The translations under genes and the position numbers were made by a program. Below, piece by piece: positions 31,902 to 38,283 of a stretch of DNA of 38,283 bases. This DNA comes from Myxococcales bacterium (lineage in GTDB: Bacteria; Myxococcota_A; UBA796; GCA-2862545). The notes beneath the pieces are model-generated. The model saw only the letters and a program-made list of their open reading frames with translations. It searched no databases and was not told the origin of the DNA. The DNA lies in assembly GCA_019634415.1 (NCBI GenBank), contig JAHQVJ010000226.1, positions 1 to 38,283 on the forward strand, written 5' to 3'. Every line of letters starts with the position of its first letter. The stretch's first letter is position 1.

Positions 31902-33788
31902 TCACGACGTACGGCGCCGTACCAGGGCGAGGCACACCACGGGCAGCCACAGCGAGCCACCGGCCCCGGCGCTACCGCAAAACCAGCTGTCGGGCGGGGG
32001 CGCCGTGTCGTCGCAGGTGGCGGCCCGACCGGGATCGGCGTCGTCGCAGTCACCGGTGGCGAAGGACACCCCTGCGTCGTCGCAACTGGGGGCGGGGGTG
32101 AGGTCGGCGGAGCCCACGCCGTCTCCGTCGGCGTCGACGTAGCACAGATCGGATCCGTCGCAGTCCTGATCGATGCGATCGGCGGGCACCTCGCCGCTGG
32201 GTTCGGTGCTGTCGGGATCGAAAGGGGCGCAGTCCCCTGCGACGACACCGTCGCCGTCCAGATCGTAGAAGCGATGGGCGTCCGTGCCGCCGGTGGCGCC
32301 GAGATCGGAGCGGGTGCCGTCGGCGTCGAAGCGGTCGGGGTCGCCACCGTCCACCATGGGGGTGCCCGCAGCCGGCACCAGGGGGTTGGCGCAGTCCAGA
32401 TCCCCCGCCGCGAGCTGCGGATCCGCCAGGACGGGATCGTCGCCCTCGGCGTCCACGGTGCGCTCCGCGGCGTGCAGCAGGTTCCAGGCCGCCTCCACCA
32501 CGCTGTCGGTCTGGGCGAAGAGCACGGGCCCGTCGTGGTCCACGAAGGCGTTGTTGCGCACGGTGGCGAGCGCACCGGTCTCGGCCACCACACCGCGAAA
32601 GGCGGAGGTGGCGCCGACGACGGTGTTCTGCTCCATGGTGAGCTGCGCGGTGCGCACCCACACGCTGGAGCCCGAGGCGGTGGCGGCAGTGTCGCTGACG
32701 ACGTTGTGGCGGAAGGTGCCGGCGAGGTCCTCGCTGCCCTGGACCGCGAGCGTGCCGCCATCGGTGGCGGAGGTGGCGCAGATCCGGTTGCCGGCCACGT
32801 CGAAGCGGCCCGACCCCTCCACGCCCAGGGTGCCGCCGAGATCGGAGGCGGTGTTGCCGCGAAAGGTGTTGGTCCAGATCTGGGGGTGGCTGGGATCGCG
32901 CAGGGCGACGGCTCCACCGCCGGCGGCGACGTTGGCCTCGAAGTGGCTGGCAGTGATGGCGCCCTCGCCCACCAGGAGCACGCCTCCGCCGGCCCGCGCG
33001 GCCTCGTTGCCCTCCACGCGGGCCAGCTCCACCCGCGGGGTGCCCCCCGTGAGGTAGGCGCCGCCACCGTCGGCGGGGATCCCGTCCGCCCCGATGGCGG
33101 AGTTGGTGAGGAGCTGCACGTCGAACAGGGTGGTGGTGGTGTCGAGGCCGCCGATGGCGTAGACCCCGCCCCCCGCAGCGGCGACGTTGCCCACTAGCGA
33201 GCAGCCCTCCAGCACCGTGTGGGTGTTGCGCAGGTGCAGCGCGCCGCCGAGGCCCCCTGCCGTGCCGTTGCGGAACACCGACGCCTTCAGGTCCAGGGTG
33301 GAGTCGATGGCGTAGACGTGGGCGCCGTTGCCAGCCACCGCCACGGGGTTCACGAAGGTGAGATCGGAGCCGCTGACCTCGCTGTTGCGCACGTAGAGGT
33401 GGCCACCGTCGTAGGGGGCGGCGCCCTGGCGGAAGGTCACGCGCTCGAGCACCACGCTGGAGCTGTCGATCAGCAGGCTGCGGGCGCCGCCGTCGCCGTC
33501 GAGCACCAGGTCGCGCACCACCACGTCCTCGGCCCCCACCACCCGCAGGGCCGGCACGCCGCCGCCGGGACTCACCAGTCGTGTCTGATCCCCTTCCCCC
33601 CGCAGGGTGATGCTGGCGCGGATCTGGGAACCTGCGATGTAGCCGCCGTCACGCAGCACGACGGTGTCGCCGTCGACCGCTCCGGCCAGGGCTTCGTCGA
33701 GCTCGAGCAGCACCTCTTCCTCGTCGGACGGCGTGACGCCCGCGGAGGCGAGGGAGCCCGAGGTGCACAGGCACGACCACCAGATCAT
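31902..33788 (-). CDS. Parallel beta-helix surface protein with MopE-like motifs and MYXO-CTERM-like tail
   Basis: 628 residues. A signal-like N-terminus (MIWWSCLCTSGSLASAGV) is followed by a polymorphic-outer-membrane/pectate-lyase-type beta-helix from about residue 30 to 450. It shows repeated N-x-A/T-x-x-GG-x-x spacing such as GNVAAAGGGVYAIGG, NEAARAGGGVLLVG and ANVAAGGGAVALRD. Residues about 500-590 contain Asp-rich calcium loops (DLDGDGVVAGDC, DQDCDGSDLCYVDADGDGVG), the putative metal-binding motif of MopE-like proteins. The C-terminus WFCGSAGAGGSLW plus a hydrophobic stretch and RRR resembles MYXO-CTERM. No catalytic residues could be named; it is probably a surface adhesin or structural protein. 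ATG 33788 has GGTGGAG eight bases upstream. It diverges from the vWA-like lipoprotein gene, with a shared 119-bp promoter region. Confidence 0.85.
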   Translation of the reverse strand: MIWWSCLCTSGSLASAGVTPSDEEEVLLELDEALAGAVDGDTVVLRDGGYIAGSQIRASITLRGEGDQTRLVSPGGGVPALRVVGAEDVVVRDLVLDGDGGARSLLIDSSSVVLERVTFRQGAAPYDGGHLYVRNSEVSGSDLTFVNPVAVAGNGAHVYAIDSTLDLKASVFRNGTAGGLGGALHLRNTHTVLEGCSLVGNVAAAGGGVYAIGGLDTTTTLFDVQLLTNSAIGADGIPADGGGAYLTGGTPRVELARVEGNEAARAGGGVLLVGEGAITASHFEANVAAGGGAVALRDPSHPQIWTNTFRGNTASDLGGTLGVEGSGRFDVAGNRICATSATDGGTLAVQGSEDLAGTFRHNVVSDTAATASGSSVWVRTAQLTMEQNTVVGATSAFRGVVAETGALATVRNNAFVDHDGPVLFAQTDSVVEAAWNLLHAAERTVDAEGDDPVLADPQLAAGDLDCANPLVPAAGTPMVDGGDPDRFDADGTRSDLGATGGTDAHRFYDLDGDGVVAGDCAPFDPDSTEPSGEVPADRIDQDCDGSDLCYVDADGDGVGSADLTPAPSCDDAGVSFATGDCDDADPGRAATCDDTAPPPDSWFCGSAGAGGSLWLPVVCLALVRRRTS

Positions 33789-33907
33789 CGAGGGCTCCAC
33801 CACGAGGCGGCTGGGAGCATACCGCAGCGAGGGTGCAGCGATGAGGGCGCCGTTCGTCCTACAATTCGCTCCGGCCCTCGTCTCCGCGCGTGGGCCCCGG
33901 AGGCGTC

Positions 33908-35035
33908 GTGACTGCATGGGGATGGCTGTGGGTGTGGGGCTGTGCAGCACCGCCGGTACAGGAGGACACACCCGAGGAGCTTCTGACCCAGGAGCCGTCG
34001 TCCACGTCGCCCAACGAGGCGCCCTTCGCGGAGGCAGGCGAGGATGCGTCGGTGGTGGCGGGAGATCAGGTGCCCTTGGACGGGACGGCCTCCTTCGACC
34101 CCGACGACGATCCGTTGGCGCATGCCTGGGCCGTGGTGGAGCGGCCCGCGGGTGCCATGCCGACGCTGCTGGACGGCGACCAGGCACTGGCCACCTTCGT
34201 GCCCGACGTGGCCGGGATCTACACCGCTCGCCTGGCGGTGACGGACGGCCAGTCGGTGAGCCGTGACGAGGTCGTGATCACCGCACAGGCGCCAGAGCCG
34301 ACCCGGGCGATGATGTGGGTGCAAGACTTGTCGTGCTCCATGGTGTCGGACACGCCCCCGGCCATCGATCCCTCCCGAGCGGCGGCCTGGACGCTGGCCC
34401 AGGGCCTGCTGGACGAGGCGGCGGTGCCGACCTGGTTCGGGGTGACGGGGTTCGCGCAGTGGGCGCCACAGGAAGGAGGCGGGATCGCCACCACGGAGGA
34501 GGGTCCGGACAACCTCTACGCCCAGCCACCGCCGCTGCCCTGGGCGCAGCTGACGTTGCTCGAAGCCGATGCGGACGTGCAGTACCTGTTCGGTCGGATC
34601 TCGGCGATCTGTGCGCCGGAGGGCTGTCCCGACGATCCCTTCACGGCGACCACGATCTCCCTGGTGCCGCCTACGCCGGACATCGGAGTGTGCAGCAATC
34701 CACAGGTCGGACTGCTGCAGGCCACGGAGCTACTGAAGGACGTGCCGGGCGCCTTCTTCAAGGGGATCATGGTGGTGCTGCACGGAGCGCCGAACTGCGA
34801 GGGCGAACAGGCGGGTGCCATTCAGGCGGCGGATGCGGCCTACAACGAGCACGACATCCACATCTGGGCGATCGATCTGTTGCCGAGCGGGGGGCTGTTC
34901 GGCCAGAAGCTGGCGCGCGGCATCGGATCGGGGGCAGTGCTGGGGGATCCGCAGGATCTGGCGCTGCTGATGGCGTTGCTGGTGCCGTCGATTCCGTCGT
35001 CTGCAGCGGAGGTGAAGGAGCAGCTGGGCAATTAG
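33908..35035 (+). CDS. Lipoprotein with PKD domain and vWA-like domain
   Basis: 375 residues. GTG 33908 is preferred over the in-frame GTG at 33890 because GGAGG lies four bases upstream and it opens a compact lipoprotein signal (MTAWGWLWVWGCAAP, Cys12). A PKD-type Ig-like domain covers about residues 37-127 (NEAPFAEAGEDASVVAGDQV, DGTASFDPDDDPLAHAWAV, ARLAVTDG). Then comes a von Willebrand A-like fold. It starts with MMWVQDLSCSM, which carries a DxSxS MIDAS signature (Asp140, Ser142, Ser144), and later has IMVVLHGAPNC and DIHIWAIDLLPSGG as core strands. Such proteins are metal-dependent adhesion or scaffold lipoproteins. The TIR gene follows 43 bp later on the same strand, so read-through into the conflict system is possible. 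Confidence 0.8.
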   Translation: MTAWGWLWVWGCAAPPVQEDTPEELLTQEPSSTSPNEAPFAEAGEDASVVAGDQVPLDGTASFDPDDDPLAHAWAVVERPAGAMPTLLDGDQALATFVPDVAGIYTARLAVTDGQSVSRDEVVITAQAPEPTRAMMWVQDLSCSMVSDTPPAIDPSRAAAWTLAQGLLDEAAVPTWFGVTGFAQWAPQEGGGIATTEEGPDNLYAQPPPLPWAQLTLLEADADVQYLFGRISAICAPEGCPDDPFTATTISLVPPTPDIGVCSNPQVGLLQATELLKDVPGAFFKGIMVVLHGAPNCEGEQAGAIQAADAAYNEHDIHIWAIDLLPSGGLFGQKLARGIGSGAVLGDPQDLALLMALLVPSIPSSAAEVKEQLGN

Positions 35036-35078
35036 TGTCACCTCCTGCGGTAGGCTGCGTTCTGCCGCTGGAGCACCC

Positions 35079-35795
35079 ATGGCCCACACCTACTTCCTGG
35101 CCCACGCGAGCAAGGACAAGCCCCTGATCCGCGAGCTGTACGACGCCTTGGTGGCGGCGGGCGTGGGGGTGTTCCTCGACGAGGTGGACGTGCTGCCGGG
35201 CGACGAGTGGGACCAGGTGATCCCGCAGGCGCACCAGCGCTGTCGGGCCACGCTGGTGGTGGTCTCGCCGAATTACGATCAGGCCTTCTACCTGCGCGAC
35301 GAGGTGCACACGGCGATCCGCTGGTCGCGGCAGTCAGGATCCGAGCACTGGGTGATCCCGATGCTGCACGGACCGGTGGCGGATCCGCCCTACGGGCTGA
35401 CGATCACCCAGGGGCTGGATCTGGCGGCGCTGGGGATGGAGGCGCTGGTGGGCAAGCTGGTGGCGCTGGCGGAGCGGCTCGAGGGCAGCCCGATGACGCC
35501 GCTGGCGGCGCCGACGCCTCCGCGGGTGCGGAGCGTGTCGGCGGGGCTGCAGCCGGGGCAGGTGCGGCAGGCGCTGTACGAGGCGCTGTGTGCGCTGCTG
35601 ACGGGGAGTGCCACCTACTTCGACGAGATCCTGATGTTCACGGTGCCGGCTGCACGAGATCGCATTCCGGGGGCGGAGAGTGCGCCGGCAGCACGGGCGA
35701 TGGCGCTGGTGCAGTGGGCTGGGTTGCAGGGAGACGACACGCTGGACGAGGTCTGGGCAGCGGTGAAGGCGAAGGCGCCGACGACGCTTCCGTGA
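35079..35795 (+). CDS. TIR-domain protein with effector-associated-like C-terminal domain
   Basis: 238 residues. The TIR domain occupies about 1-135: first strand YFLAHASKDK, BB-loop-like region FLDEVDVLPGDEWDQVI, then LVVVSPNYDQAF and YLRDEVHTAI. Glu75 in LRDEV aligns with the catalytic Glu of NAD-cleaving TIRs. After a Pro-rich linker (SPMTPLAAPTPP) the last 80 residues (GLQPGQVRQALYEALCALL ... RAMALVQWAGLQGDDTLDE) form a small helical domain like the effector-associated domains (EAD) that bring effectors to NTPase partners in bacterial conflict systems. The stop overlaps the start of a NACHT NTPase gene (GTGA), so the two are coupled. The likely role is an NAD-depleting effector triggered by the NACHT protein; NADase activity is inferred from the family. 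Confidence 0.85.
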   Translation: MAHTYFLAHASKDKPLIRELYDALVAAGVGVFLDEVDVLPGDEWDQVIPQAHQRCRATLVVVSPNYDQAFYLRDEVHTAIRWSRQSGSEHWVIPMLHGPVADPPYGLTITQGLDLAALGMEALVGKLVALAERLEGSPMTPLAAPTPPRVRSVSAGLQPGQVRQALYEALCALLTGSATYFDEILMFTVPAARDRIPGAESAPAARAMALVQWAGLQGDDTLDEVWAAVKAKAPTTLP

Positions 35796-38283
35796 GGCAG
35801 CTGAAAGCCTGGAAGACAGCGATCGAGGGATTGACGCTCCAGAAGCTGAAAAGGGTACAGCAGGCGCTGGACGGAGCAGCGGCTCAGGTGCCGTTCCCGG
35901 ACCAGGTACCGCCCGCGACCTTTGCGCTGGCGGTGGTGAAGGCGCTGGCGCTGGATCCACGGTTGTTCGAGCCAGTGGGAGCGGTGGTGTTGCCGACGGC
36001 GGGTGACGCCGAGGGGCGGCTGGCGGCGGAGAGGTGGCTGCAAGAGCAGCACTGGCAGCATCGAGCGGTGCCGATCGTAGGTCTGACGGGCCAGGCCTTC
36101 AAGCTGCCCATCGACGACATCTACGTGCCCCTGCACTTCGCGGGAGCCGCCCGCCACGACGTGCTGGACAGGCGCAGTGACGCCCTGGGTGAGGTGTCCA
36201 TCGAGCAGGCCTTCACTGAGCTGCAGCGCCGCCGCGACGCGGGCGCGCTGCTCGCGGGGGTCAGTGTGGTGGGGCCGCCAGGGTCGGGCAAGACGACGCT
36301 GCTGAAGCGGGTGTTCGCGCGAACCTACGGGGCTCGCGAGGAGACCGCGGAGCTAGGGGCGGCACGCACGCCGGTACTGGTGCGCGTGGCAGCGGTGGCG
36401 AGTCAGATCGTGCGGGAGGCGCCGCGATGCACGCTGCAGGAGGTGTTGCGGGAGGCGTGTGGAGCGGAGGAAGCGGGGGATGCGCTAGCGGCGGCTGGCC
36501 CCTTGCTGGTGCTGCTGGACGGGCTCGAAGAGGTGGCCGACGAGGCGACGAGGCGCGCGGTGGCGCGCTGGCTGACCCAGGAGGTGGCGCTGCATCCGCA
36601 CAGCACCTTCGTGATCACCTGCCGCACGGCGGCGTGGCGGCGCACCGGCGATGCGCTGTCGGCGGCGTTCCTGCCCCTCACGGTGATGGGCTTCGACCGC
36701 CCGTCGATCGAGCGCTACATCGGGCGCTGGTTCCCGCTGGTGGCGCGCACCTACCACCCGGTGGGTGCAGACGCGGCGAGGGCGCTGGCCGATGCCGAGG
36801 ACAAGGGCAATCAGCTGGTGGAGGCGCTGTTCGCCAAGGACGTGCGCTGGAGGCTGCAGCAGCTGTCGCGCAACCCGCTGATGTTGTCGGTGCTGTGCTT
36901 GGTGCAGTATCGCCAGGGACGCCTGCCGAGGACGCGGGCGAAGCTGTACGAGGCGGCACTCACGATCCTGGTGGAGGAGGTGCACCGCACGACGGGCCGA
37001 CGGCTGGCAGCGGATGATGTGCTGGCGGCACTTCAGCCCGTGGCTTGGGCGATGCACGAGCACGGGCCGAGCGCAGAGGCAGCCGATGGTGAGGACCCCG
37101 AGGATGCGACGTCGCTGCCGGTGCAGGCATTCGTGAAGCAGCTGGCAGGGCGCCCAGCGGGGGTGGGCGTGGAGCCGGATCAGCTGGTGGATCTGCTGGA
37201 GGGCAACGGGGTGTTGGCGTGCCCCGACGTGGGCCAGGTGCGGTTCGCGCACCTGACCTTCCAGGAGTACCTGACGGCCCGATATGCGGTGGCCTCGAAC
37301 CTGGAGGCGAGGCTCGCGAGGCGGCTGGACGACCCCTGGTGGCGGGAGGTCACCCTGCTGGCGATGGCGCAGCCAGGCTTCTTCGCGCGCTTCTTGGAGG
37401 CGGCCCTGCCGAGAGCACCCTTCTCGACGGCCGCACAGCAGCTGTTGGCGGACTGTCGCGAGGAGGCGGGCCTCAATGCCATCGAGGCCTGCGTGAACGC
37501 CTTCCGCAGAAGCGTGAGAGCCGACGACACTCCGTGGACACGACTCCTGACGTGGGTAGGCCTCGAGCCAAAGATCTCGGACAGATCCCATGCGGCCCTC
37601 AACCTCACGCTTCGCTGCGGAGTGGACCGCACGATGCTCGCGGAGATGCTGCAGCTCGCGGACGACCCAGGTGTGGAACAGGTGCTCGCAGCCATGGAGC
37701 GAGCACAGGAGCGAACGGAGCGGATCGGCGTCGTGGGGCCGGGCTCACGACACCACTTCATCGTCGACGACCTGACGTTCGAGATGGTGTGGGTCCCACC
37801 CGGGCGATTTCGCATGGGGTCCACCGAAGGCAACGGCGACGAGCAGCCGGTACACTGGGTGACCATCGAGCGCGGCTTCTGGTTGGGGCGATTCCCCGTG
37901 ACCAATGCTCAGTACCGCGCCTATGTGGCGGCGACGGGAGCGGCTGAGTCCCCAGGGTTTCGGATGGAGGGGTTCGACGCTCCGGAGCAACCCGTGGTCA
38001 TGGTGAGCTGGCACGACGCGATGGGCTTCTGCCGATGGCTCTCCGACGAGCTTCTCGAGCTGTCGGTGGACCTGCCCACGGAGACGGAATGGGAGTGGGC
38101 AGCGACGTCGGACGATGGGCGACAGTACCCATGGGGAAACGAACCAGCCGACGAGAGCCGAGCCTGGTTCAGCCCGACGAGGGTCGGCGAGCGAGACCAC
38201 ACGGCAACGGTCGGAGAGCATCCGGGTGGTGCCGGGCCCTTCGGAGCCGAGGACCAGGCAGGAAACGTCTGGGAGTGGTGCAG
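35792..38283 (+). CDS. NACHT NTPase with C-terminal FGE-sulfatase-like domain, 3' truncated by the window
   Basis: At least 830 residues from a GTG at 35792; the end lies outside. The first 130 residues contain a small helical domain (about 1-60, perhaps the partner of the TIR tail) and an uncharacterised linker. The NACHT module follows: Walker A VVGPPGSGKTTLLKRV (159-174), Walker B LLVLLDGLEE (238-247), sensor region FVITCRTAAWRR, RNPLMLSVLC and the winged-helix-end signature RFAHLTFQEYLTARY (about 484-498). No LRR or TPR follows. From about 657 comes an FGE-sulfatase/C-type-lectin-fold domain: MVWVPPGRFRMGS, DEQPVHWVTIERGFWLGRFP, VTNAQYRAYV, LPTETEWEWAA and GNVWEWC at the window edge. By analogy with bacterial NLR-like proteins, this domain would sense a ligand and NACHT would oligomerise to activate the TIR partner. 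That is inference. Confidence 0.9.
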   Translation, partial: MRQLKAWKTAIEGLTLQKLKRVQQALDGAAAQVPFPDQVPPATFALAVVKALALDPRLFEPVGAVVLPTAGDAEGRLAAERWLQEQHWQHRAVPIVGLTGQAFKLPIDDIYVPLHFAGAARHDVLDRRSDALGEVSIEQAFTELQRRRDAGALLAGVSVVGPPGSGKTTLLKRVFARTYGAREETAELGAARTPVLVRVAAVASQIVREAPRCTLQEVLREACGAEEAGDALAAAGPLLVLLDGLEEVADEATRRAVARWLTQEVALHPHSTFVITCRTAAWRRTGDALSAAFLPLTVMGFDRPSIERYIGRWFPLVARTYHPVGADAARALADAEDKGNQLVEALFAKDVRWRLQQLSRNPLMLSVLCLVQYRQGRLPRTRAKLYEAALTILVEEVHRTTGRRLAADDVLAALQPVAWAMHEHGPSAEAADGEDPEDATSLPVQAFVKQLAGRPAGVGVEPDQLVDLLEGNGVLACPDVGQVRFAHLTFQEYLTARYAVASNLEARLARRLDDPWWREVTLLAMAQPGFFARFLEAALPRAPFSTAAQQLLADCREEAGLNAIEACVNAFRRSVRADDTPWTRLLTWVGLEPKISDRSHAALNLTLRCGVDRTMLAEMLQLADDPGVEQVLAAMERAQERTERIGVVGPGSRHHFIVDDLTFEMVWVPPGRFRMGSTEGNGDEQPVHWVTIERGFWLGRFPVTNAQYRAYVAATGAAESPGFRMEGFDAPEQPVVMVSWHDAMGFCRWLSDELLELSVDLPTETEWEWAATSDDGRQYPWGNEPADESRAWFSPTRVGERDHTATVGEHPGGAGPFGAEDQAGNVWEWC

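Noticed and set aside
29308..32142. Long plus-strand frame opposite the coiled-coil and PDZ genes
   Set aside because: No recognisable domains; it spans two convincing minus-strand genes and their intergenic gaps.
33890..33907. Upstream GTG start for the PKD/vWA lipoprotein
   Set aside because: It adds only GPGGV-type residues, lacks a Shine-Dalgarno and lengthens the lipoprotein signal unnaturally; GTG 33908 has GGAGG four bases upstream.
35792..36430. A shorter start for the NACHT gene at an ATG further downstream
   Set aside because: An ATG-based start would delete the Walker A loop; the GTG overlapping the TIR stop keeps the whole NTPase and the helical N-terminus.
1..38283. tRNA, rRNA, CRISPR, insertion sequences, phage genes
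   Set aside because: Looked for on both strands by eye; no cloverleaf-like segment, repeat-spacer array, transposase or integrase motif was found.

Overview
This is a very GC-rich, densely coding window (no gene-free stretch exceeds 300 bp) that looks like chromosome of a myxobacterium-like organism (Myxococcota or relatives, formerly Deltaproteobacteria). The taxon call is an inference. It rests on three proteins ending in MYXO-CTERM-like tails (Cys, hydrophobic segment, Arg cluster), thrombospondin type 3 and MopE-like Asp-rich calcium-binding repeats, a Ser/Thr kinase next to an FHA protein, a TIGR02996 'repeat-companion' domain, and strong G/C at third codon positions. No rRNA, tRNA, CRISPR array, transposase or integrase was seen.

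Layout. 1-2987: the end of a secreted Asp-rich protein, an NTF2-like protein, and a large surface protein with a glutamine-amidotransferase-like head and 13 thrombospondin type 3 repeats. 3071-7669: a membrane-anchored Ser/Thr kinase with a TPR-rich sensor half, divergent by 24 bp from an FHA protein, then a small c-type cytochrome lipoprotein and a second lipoprotein. 7898-10768: a LysR regulator, a double-CDGSH iron-sulfur protein and a lipoprotein with an HExxH zinc-protease motif.

10863-25814 (minus strand) is the centrepiece. It is a cellulose-synthesis operon read in the order choice-of-anchor-A surface protein, bcsA, bcsB, bcsZ-like GH8, bcsC, GH44 cellulase, followed by two small unrecognised ORFs. 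From bcsA to the GH44 gene every stop overlaps the next start. BcsA has the complete synthase core and an intact c-di-GMP-binding PilZ signature. It also carries a Pro-rich insertion inside PilZ and an unusual C-terminal extension of about 230 residues with a four-Cys zinc ribbon, a membrane helix and a helical tail. A 9-bp hairpin buries the bcsA ribosome-binding site. The operon leader contains a strikingly AT-rich patch.

26057-31818: an SMI1/KNR4-like protein with a TIGR02996 motif and LRR-like tail, a GNAT acetyltransferase, then a two-gene unit of a PDZ lipoprotein and a secreted coiled-coil protein. The C-terminus of the coiled-coil protein has a restriction-endonuclease-like E-x-K motif, which makes a toxin/immunity arrangement possible. 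31902-35035: a parallel beta-helix surface protein divergent from a PKD/vWA-like lipoprotein.

35079-38283 (the end is cut by the window): a TIR protein with an effector-associated-like tail, translationally coupled to a NACHT NTPase with a C-terminal FGE-sulfatase/C-type-lectin-fold domain. This pair has the architecture of a bacterial NLR-like conflict system and is, with the extended BcsA operon, the most interesting content of the window.
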